Of a stretch of 64,000 bases of DNA, positions 34,245 to 44,820 are shown piece by piece; the stretch's first letter is position 1, and the number at the start of each line of letters is the position of its first letter. Below the pieces are notes generated by a model that saw only the letters and a list, made by a program, of their open reading frames with translations, had not been told where the DNA came from and did not search any database. Origin of the DNA: Megaleporinus macrocephalus (Eukaryota > Chordata > Actinopteri > Characiformes > Anostomidae); NCBI GenBank assembly GCA_021613375.1, contig CM038719.1, forward strand, positions 3,439,615 to 3,503,614, given 5' to 3'. A program made the translations under genes and the position numbers.

Positions 34245-34905
34245 TTAGGCCTAGGATTAGGGCAGAACCTACAGTTAGGATCAGGTTTTATGTTGATTTT
34301 TAGGGTTAGGCTAAGGATTAGAGCCAGGGTGGGGATTAGGATTAGGTTTTGGGTTGAGGTTATAGTCAGGATTAGGGCCAGGCTGAGGGTTAGGATTGTT
34401 TTGGGTTGAGGTTAAGGTTAGGGCTGGAATCAGGACCAGGGTGAGGATTAGGATTAGGTTTTGGATTGAGGTCAAGGTTAGGGCCAGGGTGGATTAGGTT
34501 TTGGGTTGAATTTAAAATTAAGATTGGATCTAGGATAAAGGTTAGTTTTAGAATTTTGTTTTGGGTTGAGGTTAAGGTTAGGGCTGGAATTAGGACCAGG
34601 GTGAGGGTTAGTGTGGATTAGGTTTTGAGTTTAGGGTAAAGTTAAGTTTGGATTAGGGTTAGAGTTGTGGATAGGATAGGGTTTGGGTTGAGGGTAAAGT
34701 TAGCGTCAGGTTTAGAGCCAGGGTGAGGTTTAGGTTTAGGTTTTGGGTTGAGGCTAGGACCAGATTTAGGGCCAGGGTCAGGGTTAGGATTAGGTTTTGG
34801 GCTGAAGTTAAGATAAGGGTTAGGATTATGGCCAGGCTGAGGGTTGGGATTAGGTTTTGTATTGAGGTTAGGGTTAGGTTTAGTCCCAGGGTCTGGTTTA
34901 AGGAT
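34245..34905. repeat. telomere-like G-rich array, interstitial
   Basis: TTAGGG and near-TTAGGG steps (ggttagggtta, ttaggattagg, ggttttgggttgagg) recur on the plus strand with a loose 50-65-bp super-period containing gggttgaggttaaggtta and ggaccagggtgagg. It is too degenerate for a functional telomere and looks like a minisatellite made of telomere-like words. Confidence 0.85.
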
Positions 34906-35089
34906 GTTTATTCAGTGTATTCAGATGCTTCACTATTGCTACTTCACTGATGTGTTGTTGATGTTACTGATGCTCTGTTAAGTGTTTAATGATCTACAAA
35001 GGACCCCTCCGTGTTACACTTTTCTTTTTTACAGTGGTTGGTCTGAGAAACAACATTTGTTAAGGCAGATAGCTCAGACTGGGACCTAG

Positions 35090-36060
35090 CACAGTAACTG
35101 TACAAATACTACTGAGTACAAGTAGAAAAGTAAAGAATACAAGACATATCTAAATACAGATACCACCAAGTACAAGACAAGTCTGAGCACAGAAACTACT
35201 AAGAGAGTCCAGAACTATTAGTGTACAAGTCCAAATAATATTTACAAGTTCAAATACTACTGAATACAAGTCTAAATACTAATACTGTTGAGTACAAGTC
35301 TAAGTACACATACTACTCAGCACAAGACCAAATACAAATACTATTGAGTACAAATACAAATACTACAGAGTACAAGTCAAAGGACAAATACTATTGGGTA
35401 TATGTTAAAATATTAATACTATTACGTAGACGTTCAAATACAAATAATATTACGTACACGTCCAAATACAAATACTATCAAGTACAAATACAAATTCAAA
35501 TATTACTGAGTACAAATTCAAATATTACTGAGTACAAATTCAAATACAAATACTACAGAGTACAAGTCAAAAGACAAATACTACTGAGTATATGTTAAAA
35601 TACAAATACTATTGAGTAGAAGTCTAAATATAAATACTGTCAAGTACAAGTCTAAATACAAATACTACTGAGTACAAATTCAAATACAAATACTTCTGAG
35701 TGCAAATTCAAATACAAATACTACAGAGTACAAGTCAAAGGACAAATACTACTGAGTATATGTTAAAATACGAAAACTATTGAGTAGAAGTCCAAATACA
35801 AATACTATCAAGTACAAGTCCAAATACAAATACTACTGAATATATGTTAAAATACAAATACTATTGAGTACAAGTCCAAATATGGATACCACACAGTACA
35901 ATTACAAATCCAAATATTGTCAAGTGCATAACACATTTGAATACATATGCTATCAAGAACACAAATACTATTACTAATACTGATACTAAATACTATTACA
36001 GAGTATAAGACAAGTCTGAAGACAAATACTTTCGAGTCCAAAACTATATATAAGTGTCAA
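35090..36060. repeat. TACAAGTC/AAATACTA minisatellite
   Basis: Units of about 28 bp, for example gagtacaagtccaaatacaa. A larger block with gagtatatgttaaaatac recurs near 35396, 35586, 35753 and 35838. No stop-free coding frame of interest. Confidence 0.9.
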
Positions 36061-36645
36061 GACTCCAAATCTGAAGAGCCTGAGTACCACAGCACTAGTT
36101 AGGATAAGCAGGACTCTCTGATGTCTTCACAATGTAATCAGATTGAAGAGACGTCAGACCCATTTATACACAACCACAGCTAAACATTTCATTGTGTCCA
36201 GTCATATAACGCTCTGGTCCCACTCTGCGGCCGTCCGTCCAGTCCAGTGTGTTTGAGCAGCAGGAGAATAAGGTGCCACTCACAGTTTAATGTTAGTAGA
36301 CGACTCTTAGTGAGCACGCGGCTGCAGATGTGGCAGACAGAACTCATTCATTCATGTGTTACCGTCATTCAAGCTGACAGCCGATCTGGGAACACATTCC
36401 CCTCCACAAGGCGAGCGCGTGGCGCAGCCCTGGACTTGGCAGCCTGTGGTCACAGCACGCTCGACCCAGGAATGATGCAAAGCCATGAGCGCTAAGGGTC
36501 ACCAAGCAGGAGGTGATGACTTTTATGAGTCACGGAGGCTTTCTGTAAGGCTCGCTGTCTCCTTGCTCACACTCGGAGGAAGACTGTAACACAATAACCC
36601 ACAAAGAGATGGGAGGACAGGGAGCGGCAGGGCTGGAGCTGATAT
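36061..36645. other. unique sequence, no gene identified
   Basis: Higher GC than its neighbours and free of repeats (36190-36620). It could be conserved non-coding DNA, but that needs cross-species comparison. Confidence 0.4.
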
Positions 36646-37000
36646 CACATACCAGTCAGCCATAACATTAAAACCACCTCCCTGGATCTAAACCCACTGT
36701 CCATCTTATCAGCTCCACTGACCATTCAGGAGCTCCACTTACAGACTGTAGTTCATCTGATTCTCTGTATACTTTATTACTCTGTTCTTTAATGATCAGG
36801 ACCCCCACAGGACCACCACAGAGCAGATACTATTAGGGAGGTGGGTCATTCTCAGCACTGACGTGGTGGTGTGTTGTGCTGGTATGAGTGGATCAGACAC
36901 AGCAGCCAACTCAAACTATGCAGCAGCAGATGAGTTACTGTCTCTGGCTTTACATCTACAAGGTGGACCAGCAAGTAGTAGGAATGTCTAATAGAGTGAT
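36646..37000 (+). mobile_element. family D palindromic repeat, copy 4
   Basis: The left end cataacattaaaaccacctcc is followed by tcaggacccccacaggacca, gggtcattctcagcactgac and gtgctggtatgagtggatca. It then runs into the opposite-sense arm (ctttacatctacaaggtgga), the reverse complement of 13010-13040. It stops at gtctaatagagtg where the 29-bp array starts. Confidence 0.85.
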
Positions 37001-37725
37001 GTGCTGGTATGGTGGTATGGTGAAGTGAAGTGCTGGTATGGTGGTATGGTGAAGTGAAGTGGTGGTATGGTGGTATGGTGAAGTGCTGGTATGGTGGTAT
37101 GGTGAAGTTGAGTGCTGGTATGGTGGTATGGTGAAGTGAAGTGCTGGTATGGTGGTATGGTGAAGTGAAGTGCTGGTATGGTGAAGTGAAGTTCTGGAAT
37201 GGTGGTATGGTGAAGTGAAGTGCTGGTATGGTGGTATGGTGAAGTGAAGTGGTGGTATGGTGAAGTGAAGTGCTGGAATGGTGGTATGGTGAAGTGAAGT
37301 GCTGGTATGGTGAAGTTGAGTGCTGGTATGGTGGTATGGTGAAGTGAAGTGTTGGTATGGTGGTATGGTGAAGTGCTGGTATGGCGGTATGGTACAGTGA
37401 AGTGCTGGTATAGTGGTACAGTGTAGTGAAGTGTTCGTATGGTGGTATGGTGAAGTGCTGGTATGGCGGTATGGTGAAGTGAAGTGCTGGTATGGTAGTA
37501 CAGTAAAGTAAAGCAATGGTATGGTTGTATGGTGAAGTGAAGTGCTGGCATGGTTGTGCAGTGAAGTGATGGTATGGTGGTACAAGGACGTGAAGCAACG
37601 ATATGGTTGTACGGTGGTGGTATGGTGAAGTGAAGAGTGGTGTAGTTGCATGGCGAGTTAAGTGTTTATGGTGGTACGGTGAAATGCTGGTGTGATGGGA
37701 AGATGTGTGTAGTGTCATGGTGAGG
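37001..37725. repeat. 29-bp minisatellite
   Basis: Units of gtgctggtatggtggtatgg plus tgaagtgaa, with truncated 19-bp variants. Drift increases toward 37500-37720. Long frames on the minus strand (His/Thr/Ser-rich) are artefacts. Confidence 0.95.
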
Positions 37726-37886
37726 AGTAGCACTGGTATAGTGGTACATCCCCTCATTACAGCTTTGGTAAGGGAGCTTTTAGAGGTACTTCCTATCTAG
37801 TTCCCACCACTGTGAACAAATCCGACTTCTAGTTTCTGTGAAGAGGGAAAAGCAGGCGAGACAGGTGTACTTATATGCAAAGTCTG

Positions 37887-38296
37887 TTTATTAGTAGGGG
37901 TTTAAGAAAATATTGAACAAATATCGAATATCGGGATATATATCTTTAGTAATACTGTATCGATTCTCCAAAACACAGTATTGATACACAGATTCCTGGC
38001 AGACAGGGAATCATTGTGTGTTGTGTTTAAACCTCTGACCACTAGATGTCAGTGTTGTAATCCATTTTCAGCTCCACTCCAACATTAACAAGCAGCACAA
38101 GGGCGCAGAGCTATTGTAAACATTGATAAACCTGTTCATACAGTGGTGTGTTTTTAATAGTAGGATTTTAAAAATATGCAGTATATCACTTTGCATGCAG
38201 TATCATAGTATATCATGATATATTAAATCGTGACCGCTGTATCACGATATGTATTGTATCGTCAGGTTCCTGCCAATTCACAGCCCTATTTATTAG
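37887..38296 (+). mobile_element. complete hAT-like MITE with 8-bp target duplication
   Basis: The element spans 37895-38288 (394 bp). It starts TAGGGGTTTAAG and ends CACAGCCCTA, so the termini are inverted (TAGGG / CCCTA). It is flanked on both sides by the identical 8 bp tttattag (37887-37894 and 38289-38296). TAGGG-type ends with 8-bp duplications are diagnostic of hAT superfamily elements. The internal sequence (tactgtatcgattctcc, atcacgatatgtattgtatc) matches a well-known type of fish non-autonomous hAT repeat. No transposase is encoded. Confidence 0.93.
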
Positions 38297-39595
38297 AGTG
38301 CATACCTGCATGCCAAGGACTGTGGATGACGTTAAAACCACAGAGGGGACGATTAGAACTCCACAAGACACAAAGCCAGACAAGGGGTATAAATACACAA
38401 GGGCAGACAAGGAGCACCAAGGAAGGGGAGGAGCCACACACTGAGGTTAAAAACCAAAACAAACAGAAGCACATGGATAGACCATAAAGGGGAGATAAAC
38501 AAAGGCGGCCGGGCAAGACGTGCCAGTTTCTCTTGAACAGAGCATCAAATACCAAACCACTCTGAATAACTCTGAACCCGACACCGTCTCGGACAGGGCA
38601 GAATGCAGTAACCTCATAAAGGCCGCTCCTATCGCCCAGTCCGCGCCAGCTCTGTGCTCTCCTGTTCTGCAAAAGCAGCGTGGAAAAAAATGTCAGGAGG
38701 CTGCCTGGAACGAGCCCGCGATAAGATTACACGATCGGAGCGGAGGGGAGGGAGAGGGAAATTAAGGAAACCCTCAGACAGGTGGAAAGAAAGAAAACGG
38801 AAGAAGAAAGACGATAAAAATGAAACAAAGCCACAGAGAAGAAGAGGCAGATTAGAGGCGCGATGACACCGCGGATAAGAGGGAAAACAGAGAGAGCGAG
38901 AGGAAACGGTGAGTTTGAGAAGGAGCATTAAGATATTGCAGGAACATCCCATTAGATATACTTAATGGATTACCGTCCTTTTGTCAATACGAGTGTTGAA
39001 ATTCATAACCTCGCCGGAGAAGAAAGGGATTAGCCCTCGTCACTAATTTGCAATTAGTCTCAGCCACATCTATCTTTCCCCCCTTTTTTCGGGAGAATGA
39101 GCGAAGTTGAGGCGTGTTTTTCCCCCAGAATGAAACAGAGAGAGAGAGAAAGAGAGAGAGAAGGCGTTTCACCCCCAGAACATCCAAACACAGACGTGGA
39201 ATCTGGCGAAGGCCCCTGTGTGCACAGTGGGGATGATTGATTCATATTTGGTGAAAAGCGGCCATGCATGGCCGAAAATGTGTCAGTGAAGCGTCCTCAA
39301 AATATCCTAATGGCTCCCCCAGCTGCTAAAAGCTCCCTAAGCCGATACGCTGTGGAGAATAACGTTTAGCTACAAGAACAGACTGACAGTCGCTATTACA
39401 CAACTCCCCCTTACAGCTTTTACACAAACACGGCTTTACAAGACACACACACACACCTCCACCTTCGCACTCTTTCATAGATATACACCCAGAGTGAAAC
39501 AGTAGGGGTCACTTTTAGGATTAGGTTTAATACATAGGTTAAATACGATATAATACAATATATTTAATACGATAATACGTCGCTGTCCAATGAAA
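38297..39595. other. mostly unique sequence
   Basis: 38290-38490 has wording resembling dispersed fish repeats (ggggtataaatacacaaggg). 38640-39420 is unique and CpG-bearing, without a convincing exon. 39437-39456 is a short CA run. Confidence 0.4.
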
Positions 39596-39597
39596 AA

Positions 39598-39792
39598 CAA
39601 GTATTGTAACTTTACAGGAGAGGTTAAAAACATACTTTACTTTCAATGTAAGTCAAAGGAACCAAAATATTCTGCAAGCTATTTTGGAGAACTTCTATTT
39701 CATCATGAAATTTTCACACAATGTAAACAACCATTGGTGTGTTCAAATCATGTAGAAAACCCAAAATTGACAAAAATGATTCATTGGACAAC

Positions 39793-39795
<3 letters not shown>
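39598..39795 (+). repeat. dispersed repeat family B, copy 4
   Basis: Reads tttacaggagaggttaaaaa, caatgtaagtcaaaggaacc, aagctattttggagaactt and catcatgaaattttcacaca. It ends at a TA microsatellite (39796-39825). Confidence 0.85.
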
Positions 39796-39827
<32 letters not shown>

Positions 39828-40064
39828 ATATTATATACTGTTACAACGTGCTATTTAAATATTCTGTCCATCTTTTCACTTTACTGGTTTATTGCAGTAT
39901 TTGCCATTTCACCTGCAGTCCACTAGGGGGAGATCCCACTTCTGACACCAAATGTAGCATCAGTGTAGAATTAAAAGACATGGCAACCATAGCACATCAG
40001 ATGAAACAACTCCATCTAAAGTGTGAACAATGGCAGCAGTACTGTTCTGCTAGGATATATATAT

Positions 40065-40512
40065 TGTTATTACTTATAGGTGCTTACATTATTATAGTAC
40101 ATATCTATAGTATATATCTACAGTATATATCTATAATACATATCTATAGTACTTATCTTTAGTACATATCTATAGTATATATCTATAATACTTATATATA
40201 GTACATAGCTATAGTACATATCTATAGTACGTATCTATAGTACTTATATACAGTACATATCTATAGTACTTATATATAATACATAGCTATAGTACATATC
40301 TATACTATATATCTAAAGTACATATTTATAGTACTTATATATAGTACATAGCTATAGTACATATCTATAGTATATATCTATAGTACGTATCTTTAGTACT
40401 TATATTTAGTACATATCTATAGTGCATATATATAGTATAGATCTATAGTACATATTTATAGGACATATCTATAGTACTTATCTATAGTATATGTCTATAG
40501 TAATAATGGGTT
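40065..40512. repeat. ATCTATAGTACATAT array
   Basis: 11-bp half-units (atctatagtac, atatctatagt) alternate as about 22-bp units. Extremely AT-rich; no coding frame of note. Confidence 0.95.
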
Positions 40513-40965
40513 TTATTTTTATAGGGGGCGCTATGATGCTCAGTTACTTTTGCAGCTTTAAACTAGCTCTTTAGTTCCAGTCAGTTGTACTTTAGTGCAT
40601 GTTTATCTTTTTTTCTGTGGCGCTGAGTCTTTTGTCCACTCCAAAGTGGAGAAGTTACTCAGCGCAGTGGACAGCAGCTTCAGGGGAGTTTACTAATCAC
40701 CCCATTCATCACCGGCTCAAACGCGTCCACCTCAAGGACCGAGTGCCGACCTCAGAGCTGCCATGAAGCAGGGCCGTGAGCTAAAACACTGCTAGCTGCC
40801 GGTCAGCCATGCTGATGGACGACTGCAGACCAAATTATGGCTTTTAGCTTCCTCGCTGTGAGCTTAAAGCAAGAGTTTGATTTAAAATCAAACATACAAA
40901 GTTTACCTCACCTTTAGTGTAAATGGGGCTCATCAGCTAAGACATGTTTTTCTGTCTGAAGTCTA
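40513..40965. other. unassigned sequence
   Basis: Includes tatagggggcgctatgatg at its start, a possible terminus-like palindrome. No gene recognised. Confidence 0.35.
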
Positions 40966-43055
40966 AAGGGATGAAGGAATGAAGGAACAGTGTTGATGAT
41001 GAAAAAGGAATGAAGGGATGAAGGAACAGGGTAGGTGATGATAAAGGAATGAAGGAATGAAGGAACAGTGTTGGTGATAAAGGAATGAAGGAACAGTGTT
41101 GGTGATGATAAAGGGATGAAGGGATGAAGGAGCAGTGTTGGTGATGATAAAGGAATGAAGGGATGAAGGAACAGTGTTGGTGATGATAAAGGGATGAAGG
41201 AACAGTGTTGATGATGAAAAAGGAATGAAGGGATGAAGGAACAGGGTAGGTGATGATAAAGGAATGAAGGAATGAAGGAACAGTGTTGGTGATGATAAAG
41301 GAATGAAGGGATGAAGGAACAGTGTTGTTGATGATAAAGGGATGAAGGGATGAAGGAGCAGTGTTGGTGATGATAAAGGGATGAAGGGATGAAGGAACAG
41401 TGTTAGTGATGATAAAGGATTAAAGGGATGAAGGAACAGTGTTGGTGATGATAAGGGAATGAAGGGATGAAGGAACAGTGTTGGTGATGATAAAGGGATG
41501 AAGGAACAGTGTTGGTGATGATAAAGGGATGAAGGGATGAAGGAACAGTGTTGGTGATGATAAAGGAATGAAGGAATGAAGGAACAGTGTTGTTGATGAT
41601 AAAGGGATGAAGGGATGAAGGAGCAGTGTTGGTGATGATAAAGGGATGAAGGGATGAAGGAACAGTGTTAGTGATGATAAAGGATTAAAGGGATGAAGGA
41701 ACAGTGTTGGTGATGATAAGGGAATGAAGGGATGAACGGACAGTGTGGTGAGATAAAGGGATGAAGGAGCAGTGTTGGTGATGATAAAGGGATGAAGGGA
41801 TGAAGGAACAGTGTTGGTGATGATAAAGGAATGAAGTGATGAAGGAACAGTGTTGTTGATGATGATAAAGGAATGAAAGGATGAAGAACCAGTGTTGGTG
41901 ATGATAAAGGAATGAAGTCATGAAGGAACAGTGTTGGTGGTGATGATAAAGGAATGAAGGGATGAAGGAACAGTGTTGGTGATGATGAAGGAATGAAGGG
42001 ATGAAGGAACAATGTTGGTGATGATAAAGGAATGAAGGGATGAAGGAGCAGTGTTAGTGATGATAAAGGATTAAAGGGATGAAGGAACAGTGTTGGTGAT
42101 GATAAATGGATGAAGGGATGAAGGAGCAGTGTTGGTGATGATAAAGGAATGAAGGGATGAAGGAACAGTGTTGGTGGTGATAAAGTAATGAAGGGATGAA
42201 GGAACAGTGTTAGTGATGATGAAGGGATGAAGGAACAGTGTTGGTGATGATAAAGGAATGAAGGGATGAAGGAACAGTGTTGGTGATGATAAAGGATTAA
42301 AGGGATGAAGGAACAGTGTTGGTGATGATAAAGGGAATGAAGGAACAGTGTTAGTGATGATAAAGGAATGAAGGGATGAAGGAACAGTGTTGGTGATGAT
42401 AAAGGAATGAAGGGGATGAAGGAACAGTGTTGGTGATGATAAAGTAATGAAGGGGATGAAGGAACAGTGTTGTGATGATAAAGGGATGAAGGGATGAAGG
42501 AACAGTGTTAGGTGATGATAAAGTAATGAAGGGATGAAGGAACAGTGTTGGTGATGATAAAGGAATGAAGGGATGAAGGAACAGTGTTGGTGATGATAAG
42601 GAATGAAGGGGATGAAGGGAACAGCTGTTTGATGATAAAGGAATGAAGGGATGAAGGAACATGTTGGTATGATAAAGGAAATGAAGGGATTAAGGAACAT
42701 TGTTGGTGATGATAAAGGAATGAAGGAACCAGTGTTGTGAAGATAAAGGAATGAAGGGATGAAGGGAACAGTGTTGGTGATGATAAAGGAATGAAGGGAT
42801 GAAGGAACAGTGTTGGTGATGATAAAGGATTAAAGGGATGAAGGAACAGTGTTGGTGATGATAAAGGGATGAAGGGATGAAGGAACAGTGTTGGTGATGA
42901 TAAAGTAATGAAGGGATGAAGGAACAGTGTTAGTGATGATAAAGGATTAAAGGGATGAAGGAACAGTGTTGGTGATGATAAAGGAATGAAGGGATGAAGG
43001 AACAGTGTCGGTGATGATAAAGGAATGAAGAGATGAAGGAACAGTGATGGTGATG
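40966..43055. repeat. 39-bp minisatellite
   Basis: About 50 units of gatgataaaggaatgaaggg plus atgaaggaacagtgttggt, with 31-bp short units missing one gaatgaag step. A cluster with irregular single-base indels lies at 42340-42780, where the register breaks often, unlike the rest; this could be sequencing or assembly error. Stop-free minus frames (His, Phe, Ser repeats) are artefacts of the 13-codon period. Confidence 0.97.
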
Positions 43056-43790
43056 ATGAGGTTTATGTTTTGGTGATGCTGGTTAGTTTTAACTCTGTAA
43101 GTGTCTCTGACTCTGAAACTGGTTTGAGTGGGCGGGGCCAGAGAGATGTCAGCTCTGTGATTGGTCGGGGGAATGATTACAGAAGCGTTACCCAAGATTA
43201 GGACCCAGTTTACATGGAGAGGAGAGAAATATAGAGTGTTGGTCGGTTACTAATCAGTGGAACTTTATTAAAGTACATGTTTACTGTTTACCTGCATGAA
43301 CAAGATTCACCTCCTTGTTTTAGTCCATGTTCTAGATAACAGCACATCACACTGAGTCAGAAACCACATACTCAGGACTCTTGGAGACACCAGTCTCGGC
43401 TTAGTAGACGTCTCTGCTGTAAGCCAGACTTAAAGGCAGTGTTTGCTTTCAGGTTTCCTCGGTTTGATTCGGCTTTCTCTGTTTAATCTTCCCTGTAAAC
43501 TTGCCCTACTTTCATCCGTACTGCGGCGCTGGGGAGAACGGGTTCTCCCGCTGGGTCTTGGTTCCTCCCTGTCTCCTGGGGTCTGATGTGATCCCATAAC
43601 AGGAATACACAACTGCTTACAACTTCTTCAACTTCTTATACTGGATTGCAGCTACATTCTGGGCCAATCAGGGCCTCGTCCTCCAGACCATGCCCCCTCA
43701 TTTCTCTAGAGTGTGCTCTTTCATTGTCAGCAGTACAAAGAACAATGATAGAATCAAAACAGACTTCTCTAAAAACGAGAAACTCTCCAA
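43056..43790. other. unassigned sequence
   Basis: No exon or repeat recognised with confidence. Confidence 0.35.
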
Positions 43791-44190
43791 GAACATGAGG
43801 ACGAGCAGCTGAGCAGAACCAAGACTCAAATGAAGAAACTCTCCAAGAAGAAACACTGAGAGGAACCAAGACTCAAACCGTACAACTCCTCAAGAACATG
43901 AAAAATAACTGAGAGGAACCAAGACTCAATAGGAGAAACTCTCCAAGGACATGAAGAAGAATCACTGAGAGGAACCAAGACATAAAAGGAGAAACTCTCC
44001 AAGAACATGAAGAATCATTGAGAAAAACCAAGACTCAAAAGGAGAAACTCTCCAGAATCATGAAGACAAACCACTGAAAGGAACCAATACTTAAATGAAG
44101 AAACTCTTCAAGAAGAATCATTGTGCAGAACCAAGACTCAAACCATAAAACTCCTCAAGAACTTGAAGGAGAATCAATGAGAGGAACCAA
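43791..44190. repeat. about 58-bp minisatellite, plus sense
   Basis: Units contain gaggaaccaagactcaaa, gaaactctccaagaacatga and agaatcactga. About seven diverged units. Confidence 0.9.
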
Positions 44191-44405
44191 GACTCTCAGT
44201 AGATCTTTTTGAAGAGTTTCTCTGTTTAAGTCTTGGTTCTTCTCAGTGGTTCTTCCTTGTGTTTTAAGGAAGCTTCTACATGTTTTGTTGAGTCTTGGTT
44301 CTTCTCAGTGGATCTTCTTAAAGAGTGTCTCTGTTTAAGTCTTGGTTACTCTCAGTGGTTCTTCCCCGTGTTCTTAGGAAGCTTCTCTGGCTGAGTCTTG
44401 GTTCT
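44191..44405. repeat. same minisatellite in inverted orientation
   Basis: Units of tttctctgtttaagtcttgg and ttcttctcagtggttcttcc are the reverse complement of the preceding array. The junction lies near 44190-44215 (aaccaagactctcag). Confidence 0.9.
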
Positions 44406-44820
44406 ACTTGGAGACGTCTATTGTAGGAAACTTTGTGTAAATGAACCTGAGCTGAGCTGAAAGTCTATTGCAGCCCGTAATTAAGTTTATCTTTGGTGAA
44501 TATGATTGTAAGGAAAACTGCGATTGCTTGTCCGACCTTCTCTGTTATTACTGCAGCCCCACTGATTGAGCGTGTGGATGCGAGGGGGCCGGCTGGACGG
44601 TGGCCTTTGCGTCTGCTAATGCCGGGTTTGTGATTGGAAGAGTCTCACAGCTTGGCAATAATGTGTAATTTTAAATGACACTGTGTGGATTGCTGGTCAG
44701 TTCAGCTCTGTGTGTTTGAGTGTGATTGGACGAGGTCATTATGGGCATTATGTTGTTTGCTCTGTGATGTCTTCCCGTCTAATGTTCTGCTACACAGAGA
44801 TATTTCAGTACTGAACATCA
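44406..44820. other. unassigned sequence
   Basis: Unique within the window; no gene recognised. Confidence 0.35.

Noticed and set aside
34245..34905. True telomere end
   Set aside because: Too degenerate, with a larger super-period, and flanked on both sides by ordinary sequence.
36852..37757. 301-codon His/Thr/Ser-rich minus-strand frame
   Set aside because: Lies within the 29-bp minisatellite and family D sequence.
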